Assembly: GCA_015064025.1 (NCBI GenBank)
Contig: SVSZ01000006.1
Coordinates: 1-42,089, forward strand
Direction: 5' to 3'
Length of the DNA stretch: 42,089 nt
Source: Oscillospiraceae bacterium
GTDB lineage: Bacteria; Bacillota; Clostridia; Oscillospirales; CAG-272
Below, in pieces: positions 40,700-42,089 of this stretch (positions are counted from its first letter, which is position 1; each line of letters starts with the position of its first letter). Under the pieces are notes generated by a model. That model did no database searches. It saw nothing but the letters and a program-made list of their open reading frames with translations, and had not been told where the DNA came from. Made by a program: the position numbers and the translations under genes.

Positions 40700-41065
40700 T
40701 TGAACAGTTCAAAAAAGCTTACCTTCTCGCAGATCCGATATATGATCGCGCTTTACAGGCTCTCGGGAGACGGAGTCGGTGTCAAAAATGCGGAGCTTGC
40801 CGCATCTCTTGCTTTCAGTAAGGCAAGCGTGCACAATATGCTGCGCACTCTTTGCGATATGGGGTTGGTTACGCAGAAGTCCTTTGGACTTGCACATCTG
40901 ACGGACGCAGGGCGTCTTTTGGCAGAGAAATATACGGCATGCTATACGCGACTTGAAGACGCGCTTGCAGCTGTGTGCGGAAAAGACAGTGTCAGTGAGG
41001 GCTCACTTTGTGCGGTTCTTGCGGATATCCCCGAGGAAGCGCTTGATACGCTTGCGGGAGAATGA
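40700..41065 (+). CDS. Short DtxR/MntR-like metal-dependent regulator
   Basis: A 121-residue protein started at TTG (40700), six bases after GGAGG; the longer frame overlaps the feo genes and terminator. The N-terminal winged HTH reads IRYMIALYRLSGDGVGVKN, then AELAASLAFSKASVHNMLRTL and GLVTQKSFGLAHLTDAGRLLAEKY, the DtxR/MntR pattern. After it only about 45 residues remain, enough for part of the metal-binding/dimerisation domain but not the SH3-like third domain; in the feo locus FeoA supplies that fold as a separate protein. It most likely represses the feo promoter via GTTAGC-N4-GCTAAC when Fe2+ is sufficient. The next gene starts six bases after the stop, so the two are co-transcribed. 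Confidence 0.78.
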   Translation: MNSSKKLTFSQIRYMIALYRLSGDGVGVKNAELAASLAFSKASVHNMLRTLCDMGLVTQKSFGLAHLTDAGRLLAEKYTACYTRLEDALAAVCGKDSVSEGSLCAVLADIPEEALDTLAGE

Positions 41066-41071
41066 GACGTT

Positions 41072-41424
41072 ATGGAAAACGTAATTATTATTGCGATCCT
41101 TGCGGCGGTGGGGGCGATCGGTGTGTATTCCACGGTCGGGCACTTTAGACGCAAGGGCGGTTGTTGCGGCAGCGGAGGATACAGACTCAAACGAAAAAGC
41201 GTTCCGCACTTGTCTGTGTCAAGACCTTTTCGGTCGGCGGTATGCACTGTAAAAGGTGTACGGAACGCGTGGAGGAGACCGTCAACGGCATCCGAGGGAT
41301 CGCGGGCAGCGTCGATTGGAAGAAGGGAGTGCTGACTGTAGCCTATGCCGAGGAGGTGGACGATGCCGTGATCGGGGAACACCTTGAAAAAGCAGGGTAC
41401 AGCCTTACACCGTTGGAGCCTTGA
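41072..41424 (+). pseudogene. Membrane-anchored heavy-metal-associated (HMA) protein, one-base frameshift
   Basis: The first frame gives MENVIIIAILAAVGAIGVYS (transmembrane helix), a basic stretch and GGCCGSGGY. After about 41194-41198 (five A's) the -1 frame continues KTFSVGGMHCKRCTERVEE, a complete HMA domain with the metal pair CKRC, ending AGYSLTPLEP at 41424. Adding one A in CGAAAAAGC would join them into a protein of about 117 residues, the normal single-chain form of this family (helix, Cys cluster, basic linker, HMA). The A run allows a single-codon backward slip, but no full dnaX-type heptamer is present. It is probably a binding protein for Cu or Fe next to the Feo system. A homopolymer indel in the data is a strong alternative. 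Confidence 0.7.
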
Positions 41425-41449
41425 TAAGATCATAAATCCTATTTTTTGG

Positions 41450-41546
41450 GGGACGCCGCGCGACGCCAGGGTCTTCGCACACTGTGCGAAGATTCGCTCG
41501 CTCTGCGTTGCGTAGCAACGTTTCGAAGCGTTAGCGCCGCAGCCAA
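41450..41546. repeat. Short block of hairpins downstream of the feo locus
   Basis: TCTTCGCAC/GTGCGAAGA (41472-41492), CGTTGC/GCAACG (41506-41520) and a third arm AACG-TTTCGAAGCGTT form a small palindrome cluster. Function unknown; it resembles the mosaic style at 8964-9555 but does not share its sequence. Confidence 0.45.
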
Positions 41547-41580
41547 AGAAAAAAGCCACCCGATCGGGTGGCTTTTTTCT
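41547..41580. terminator. Perfect 34-base palindromic terminator
   Basis: AGAAAAAAGCCACCCGA is followed directly by its complement, with T runs on both strands; usable in either direction. Confidence 0.85.
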
Positions 41581-41682
41581 TTGTATAAAGGCTACGAAAA
41601 AGATATTTTTCGTGGGTTGCTACTAGGATTCGAACTCCCACATCAAATTGGAGTAACGCTGTATATATTACCGATACAAAGT

Positions 41683-41720
41683 GTTGTATATTGAACACGC
41701 TTTGGGTGACAATATACAAC
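41683..41720. repeat. Inverted repeat in the 41.6-41.8 kb intergenic region
   Basis: GTTGTATATTG and CAATATACAAC (11-base arms, 16-base spacer). The rest of 41581-41845 contains no recognisable gene. Confidence 0.5.
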
Positions 41721-41810
41721 TTCTTCGGCAGCACCTTTAGTTAGACAATAAATTATAATCGCAATCAATGTTTTCGGGGAAATAAATTATCTGCACAAAC
41801 AATCAGATTG

Positions 41811-41874
41811 ATGCATATAAAAACAAAAAATATATGCATTAACTCTTGATTTTCTGCACATAATATGCTATAAT
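41811..41874 (+). promoter_or_regulatory. Promoter of the Fic gene with ATATGC-type repeats
   Basis: TTGATT (41846-41851), a 17-base spacer and TATAAT (41869-41874). Just upstream, ATGCATATA (41811-41819) and TATATGCAT (41831-41839) form an inverted repeat; further ATATGC copies flank the -10. This resembles an autoregulated operator. Confidence 0.6.
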
Positions 41875-41901
41875 TATATGCAGAAACGGAGGGGGGTATA
41901 T

Positions 41902-42089
41902 ATGAGAAAATTTGATTATTCTTTTTTAAACAATGGATTATTGCCTGCAAATCTCATTAATTTAACATCAAACATTGCATCACTAAAGACAATGGCGGGC
42001 GTAAGAAAAGAAGAATATGCTAAAGTTTTTACCGAACTTGAAGCGGTTGCAAAAGTACAGTCGGTAAAGAGCTCTAATGCTATCGAAGG
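41902..42089 (+). CDS. Fic family protein, N-terminal fragment
   Basis: The gene starts with ATG 14 bases after the first G of GGAGGGGGG and runs off the window. The 62 visible residues (MRKFDYSFLNNGLLPANLIN then the helix EEYAKVFTELEAVAKVQSVK and SSNAIEG) match the N-terminal region of Fic proteins, where the S-S-x-A-I-E-G motif carries the inhibitory Ser/Glu that obstructs the ATP site in active Fic enzymes. The catalytic HPFxxGNGR loop would lie beyond the window. Fic proteins transfer AMP or other phosphate groups to target proteins, and some act in toxin-antitoxin or phage-defence settings. The base composition is visibly more AT-rich than the feo genes, and the region before it carries repeats, which may mean a mobile origin. 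Confidence 0.75.
   Translation, partial: MRKFDYSFLNNGLLPANLINLTSNIASLKTMAGVRKEEYAKVFTELEAVAKVQSVKSSNAIE

Noticed and set aside
41190-41200. dnaX-type programmed frameshift site
   Set aside because: The A run has only five A's in the wrong phase for the X-XXY-YYZ heptamer, and no downstream stimulatory stem is evident; kept as an indel instead.
41620-41660. tRNA gene on the reverse strand suggested by GAGTTCGAATCC
   Set aside because: The T stem has mismatches and no acceptor-stem partner, D arm or anticodon arm can be built, so at most it is a remnant.

Overview
The window looks like chromosome from an anaerobic, mid-GC Clostridia-type Bacillota; the exact lineage cannot be resolved. Supporting signs are strong GGAGG ribosome binding sites, many consensus sigma-A promoters with 17-base spacers, a flavodiiron protein, a glycyl-radical-enzyme activase, two Crp/Fnr regulators, a Feo ferrous-iron system and a DarA-type cyclic-di-AMP receptor. 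I saw no rRNA, intact tRNA, CRISPR array or transposase.

Layout. 1-2006: end of a membrane-anchored InlB/Flg_new-repeat surface protein. 2063-7148: a redox locus. A D-lactate dehydrogenase-like enzyme, a ferredoxin, a multidomain flavodiiron protein and a ZIP metal transporter form a reverse operon, divergent from their probable Crp/Fnr regulator. 7392-8900: a beta-helix protein. 8960-9555: a gene-free mosaic of short palindromes, related to a second block at 24960-25145. 9556-11865: a nitrilase-GDPD fusion and a DinJ/YafQ-type toxin-antitoxin pair. 11927-22473: a six-gene surface-glycopolymer operon in which three of six products are multidomain fusions (SDR + TagD-like cytidylyltransferase; GlfT2-like transferase + CDP-glycerol-type transferase; FrhB-like iron-sulfur protein + pyruvyltransferase), plus UDP-galactopyranose mutase, a second GlfT2-like enzyme and a DUF4422 protein. 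It most likely makes a galactofuranose- and polyol-phosphate-containing wall polymer.

22763-27558: a GtrB-like glycosyltransferase, an SDR, DarA, an HpaI-type aldolase and a glycyl-radical activase without its partner enzyme. 27694-29587: an OPA-type transporter and a YhhN/lysoplasmalogenase-like membrane protein. 29752-31394: thioredoxin and ferritin flank a second Crp/Fnr regulator. Both target promoters carry the same GTGAC-TTT-GTCAC site at exactly the same distance from the -10. 31512-37775: GDPD, SLC45-like MFS transporter, MBL-fold hydrolase, M14 peptidase-like protein and ABM-family monooxygenase. 38060-41424: a feo locus (feoA, feoB, Cys-rich FeoB-associated protein, short DtxR-like regulator, metal-binding membrane protein) with paired GTTAGC-N4-GCTAAC operators. 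feoB and the last gene each appear broken by a one-base frameshift. 41902-end: start of a Fic-family gene.

The strongest new material is the fusion-rich glycopolymer operon, the geometrically matched Crp/Fnr promoters, and the self-contained Feo/DtxR regulatory circuit.
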